8,888 nt of DNA from NCBI GenBank assembly GCA_964544365.1, contig CAZJCW010000182.1, positions 1-8,888 on the forward strand, given 5' to 3'. Positions 7,601 to 8,888 of the stretch are shown here, one piece after another. The position numbers and the translations under genes are program-made. The stretch's first letter is position 1; each line of letters begins with the position of its first letter. The notes under the pieces were generated by a model. It was not told where the DNA came from. It saw only the letters and a list, made by a program, of their open reading frames with translations, and made no database searches. The DNA comes from Alsobacter sp964544365 (lineage in GTDB: Bacteria; Pseudomonadota; Alphaproteobacteria; Rhizobiales; Beijerinckiaceae).

Positions 7601-8390
7601 GCGCGGCGTTTCCGGCGAGAACGTAGGACCGCAGGATCAGCAGGCCGACGGTGCCGCGCGCGCCGGCGGACGGCAGGCGGCCCGCATCGGCGGCCATGCG
7701 TTCCTTCATGCGCGGATGGTAGACGCCGACCTCCGGGTACTCGACCGGCGGAGCCGCACGCACCTTGCCGCGCAAGGCCTTGCGCGGGCCGTCCGCGTAG
7801 CGATCGACGAGCATCCGAACGAGGTTGGCGACGTTGTCGTCGGTCCCCGCGAGCCAGTACTGCAGGGACAGGAACCACGCCCGCGCGTCCTGGGCCGCGC
7901 CCGGGATGAAGCGCAGGATCTTGGGCAGGCGGCGCAGCATCTTCATCTGCGATTCGCCGGCCGGCTTTCCCGGCTCCTTCTTGCCGCGCAGCTTCCGCAG
8001 CAGCCCCATCGCGCCGCCCTGGCTGCCGTCCGTGGTGAAGCTGCCCATGCGGGTGAGGCGCGTCACCTCGCCTGCGCTGAGGATGCAGACCATGGCATCG
8101 CAGCGATCCCGACGCGCCTGGAGCGCGGGCAGCACCGGCAGGAAATGATCCTCGAGAAAGAGCATCGCGGCGAGAACGATGTCCGCGCGCTCGATGTCGA
8201 CGATGCAGCGATCGAGTCCCGCGCCGTCCGCGCCCCATTCGGAGGCGGCATGCAGCGTGATCGTAAGGCCCGGCAGTTCGCGCCGCAGCACGCGCTCGGC
8301 CCGCAGGACGGTGCCCGCGAGATGCGTGTCCATCGTCACGATGACGATGTGCAGCGGAACCTGTTCAACGCCCGAAATAGGCCTTGGCAT
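4641..8390 (-). CDS. bchH: Magnesium chelatase large subunit BchH
   Basis: BchH is the porphyrin-binding subunit of magnesium chelatase. With the ATPase subunits BchI and BchD (not in this window) it inserts Mg2+ into protoporphyrin IX, the first committed step to bacteriochlorophyll. The 1249-residue protein matches the usual 1190-1250. The N-terminal domain opens with VPLHIVIVTMDTHLAGTVLR (111 codons of the open frame upstream belong to bchB's other frame) and includes AMVCILSAGEVTRLTRMGSF at 99-118. The large CobN/Mg-chelatase domain follows, with the core motif HFGTHGALEFMPGKQ at 603-617 and the conserved end NTMGWSATTGEVQPWVYQQL at 1162-1181. Glu611 in the core motif I believe is the counterpart of the catalytic Glu of ChlH. 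A cysteine cluster is at 394, 397, 401 and 415. I chose the ATG at 8390 because homology begins just after it; the ribosome site there is weak (GAG, 10 bases upstream) and the gene overlaps the end of bchB by 26 bases. The stop overlaps the bchL start as ATGA. Confidence 0.98.
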   Translation of the reverse strand: MPRPISGVEQVPLHIVIVTMDTHLAGTVLRAERVLRRELPGLTITLHAASEWGADGAGLDRCIVDIERADIVLAAMLFLEDHFLPVLPALQARRDRCDAMVCILSAGEVTRLTRMGSFTTDGSQGGAMGLLRKLRGKKEPGKPAGESQMKMLRRLPKILRFIPGAAQDARAWFLSLQYWLAGTDDNVANLVRMLVDRYADGPRKALRGKVRAAPPVEYPEVGVYHPRMKERMAADAGRLPSAGARGTVGLLILRSYVLAGNAAHYDGVIAALESRGLSVVPAYASGLDARPAIERFFMRDGRASVDALVSLTGFSLVGGPAYNDAAAAEEVLARLDVPYLAAHPAELQTLEQWGASDRGLLPVEATIMVAIPELDGAAGLTVFGGRSDKAGVACTGCDRNCTFPAGIDDRNMQACPERAETLAARVDRLVSLRRTKRSERKLAMVLFNFPPNAGNTGTAAFLSVFESLHRTLSALAREGYTVDVPASVDDLRRRIIDGNRERMGSHANVHARIPAADHIKRERHLREIEAQWGPAPGRHQSDGASIFVLGAQFGNVFVGVQPAFGYEGDPMRLLFEKGFSPTHAFSAFYRWIREDFGANAVLHFGTHGALEFMPGKQVGLSARDWPERLIGDLPNIYLYAANNPSEGAIAKRRAAATLVSYLTPPVAQAGLYRGLLDLKASIDRWRLSDPAASDERARLADLIQAQAVAVDLSSAEPAWGDAAEAQVAGLTSAVLELEYALIPHGLHVVGQAASPVERVDMLLAMAEASHGVTPERASIESLVAGDSPAVAASKAGLPHTDTTLDVFRELAKTDALLARDHEVPAILRALDARFIRPAPGGDVVRTPAVLPTGRNLHGFDPFRIPSAFALVSGARQAERLIERHMSDGCAFPESIAVVLWGTDNMKTEGGPIAQALALVGARPRFDSYGRLAGAELVPLGELGRPRVDVVVTLSGIFRDLLPLQIKLLAEACWLAASADEPVEENFVRKHALAYQAEHGCDLETAALRVFGNADGAYGSNVNHLVENGGWDDEDELGEMYTRRKSFAFGRAGTPSCQAGLLKSVLADVDLAYQNLDSVELGVTSIDQYFDTLGGISRAVRRARGDAAPVYIGDQTRGEGVVRTLGEQVALETRTRMLNPKWYEGMLSHGYEGVRQIEEHVRNTMGWSATTGEVQPWVYQQLTQTYVLDADMRERLATLNPTASAKVANRLIEAHQRGYWKPDPSMLDALTRAGEELEDRLEGITAEAAA
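4652..4656 (-). promoter_or_regulatory. bchL ribosome binding site inside bchH
   Basis: GGAGG lies seven bases upstream of the ATG at 4644, within the last codons of bchH. It settles 4644 as the bchL start rather than the internal Met codons 17 and 21. Confidence 0.8.
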
Positions 8391-8888
8391 CGTAGAGTGT
8401 CTCGACGGTGATGACCGCCACGCCGCGTTCGCGGGCGAAGCGCTCGGTGTTCGTGCGTGCCTTGCCGCGCACGAAAAACGGGATCTTCTTGAGCTCCTTT
8501 TCGGCATCCACGGCCCAGTCGGGCTGGATCGGGCCGCTCCGGGGAGCGGGTTGCTGGATGATGAGAGAGGCGGCGGGAGCAGGGGACGGAGTTGGGGTTG
8601 CTCCCGCCGCAAGTGGCGGCTGCGTCGCGGGAACGGCAGCCCTCGGCCCGTGGCCGAGATGCGAGGGCGCCGCGGCGTCGTGGAACTCATGGTCGTCGCG
8701 GAACATCGCCAGCAGATGTTCCTCGAGGCCCATCATCAGCGGATGGACCCACGTGTCGAAGATCACGTTGGCGCCTTCGAAGCCCATCTGCGGCGAGTAG
8801 CGGGCCGGGAAGTCCTGGACATGCACCGGCGCGGAGATCACCGCGCAGGGCACGCCCAGCCGCTTGGCGATGTGGCGCTCCATCTGCG
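8365..8888 (-). CDS. bchB: Dark-operative protochlorophyllide reductase subunit B (3' part)
   Basis: This is the C-terminal part (about 174 codons) of BchB; the rest lies beyond the right edge. With BchN it forms the catalytic NB-protein that reduces ring D of protochlorophyllide to chlorophyllide in the dark, receiving electrons from BchL. The first visible residues (QMERHIAKRLGVPCAVISAP, then HVQDFPARYSPQMGFEGANV) are the highly conserved end of the nitrogenase-like domain. Numbered from the Met at 8883, residues 1-75 are this core, about 76-121 a Pro/Ala-rich linker, and 122-172 the small C-terminal domain typical of this family (WAVDAEKELKKIPFFVRGKA, ending in YDAKAYFGR). Fe-S ligand residues of the BchB family lie nearer the N-terminus and cannot be checked here. 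The stop codon lies 26 bases inside bchH, so the two are probably co-translated. The identity is secure; only the linker is unusual. Confidence 0.97.
   Translation of the reverse strand, partial: QMERHIAKRLGVPCAVISAPVHVQDFPARYSPQMGFEGANVIFDTWVHPLMMGLEEHLLAMFRDDHEFHDAAAPSHLGHGPRAAVPATQPPLAAGATPTPSPAPAASLIIQQPAPRSGPIQPDWAVDAEKELKKIPFFVRGKARTNTERFARERGVAVITVETLYDAKAYFGR

Noticed and set aside
4485..8411. A 1308-codon open frame on the plus strand opposite bchH
   Set aside because: It is the antisense of bchH, a clear gene, and follows its codon pattern in a high-GC genome where stop codons are rare. The translation is Arg/Ala/Gly/His-rich, without recognisable motifs.
8391..8690. A 100-residue N-terminal extension of BchH
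   Set aside because: The stretch is bchB coding sequence in another frame, Arg/Ser/Pro-rich, and no BchH homology appears before residue 101 of that frame.
1..8888. PpsR/CrtJ-type operators (TGT-N12-ACA), terminators or promoters between genes
   Set aside because: The gaps are at most 20 bases and hold only ribosome sites. The TGT triplets I checked by eye were not followed by ACA at the right spacing. Control sites probably lie upstream, beyond the right edge.
1..8888. A novel defence, mobile or accessory system
   Set aside because: All eight genes have clear photosynthesis-cluster identities in the known order; no integrase, transposase, repeat array or unassigned gene is present.

Overview
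The window is one uninterrupted block of eight genes, all read from the minus strand (right to left), belonging to the photosynthesis gene cluster of a purple phototrophic bacterium. In transcription order they are bchB (3' part), bchH, bchL, bchM, lhaA, puhA, puhB and puhC (5' part). This is the central and distal part of the bchFNBHLM-lhaA-puhABC superoperon known from Rhodobacter and many other Alphaproteobacteria. The high G+C content, the gene order, and the close match of BchL and PuhA to remembered alphaproteobacterial sequences point to an alphaproteobacterium making bacteriochlorophyll with a type II reaction centre. The sequence does not fix the genus, or say whether the organism is an anaerobic purple bacterium or an aerobic anoxygenic phototroph.

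Right part (about 3038-8888): bacteriochlorophyll synthesis. BchH and BchM supply consecutive early steps: Mg insertion into protoporphyrin IX, then methylation of Mg-protoporphyrin. BchB and BchL are two of the three subunits of the dark-operative protochlorophyllide reductase; the third, BchN, would lie just outside the right edge. Left part (about 1-3041): building the core photosystem. LhaA is a PucC-type membrane carrier needed for LH1 assembly, PuhA is the reaction-centre H subunit, and PuhB and PuhC are assembly factors for the reaction centre and the RC-LH1 core.

The genes are packed with no room for separate promoters or terminators. Junctions are a 26-base overlap (bchB/bchH), ATGA overlaps (bchH/bchL and bchM/lhaA), a GTGA overlap (puhA/puhB), and gaps of 14, 20 and 10 bases (bchL/bchM, lhaA/puhA, puhB/puhC). 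Coding sequence covers essentially the whole window, and there is no gene-free stretch longer than 20 bases. I saw no RNA genes, mobile elements, CRISPR arrays, large repeats or plus-strand genes.

I found no undescribed system: this is a well-known cluster. The points worth a second look are fine-scale: a cysteine motif in BchH, an altered proton-entry patch in PuhA, a short basic N-terminal tail on BchL, a Pro/Ala-rich linker in BchB, and the start and coupling signals at the junctions.
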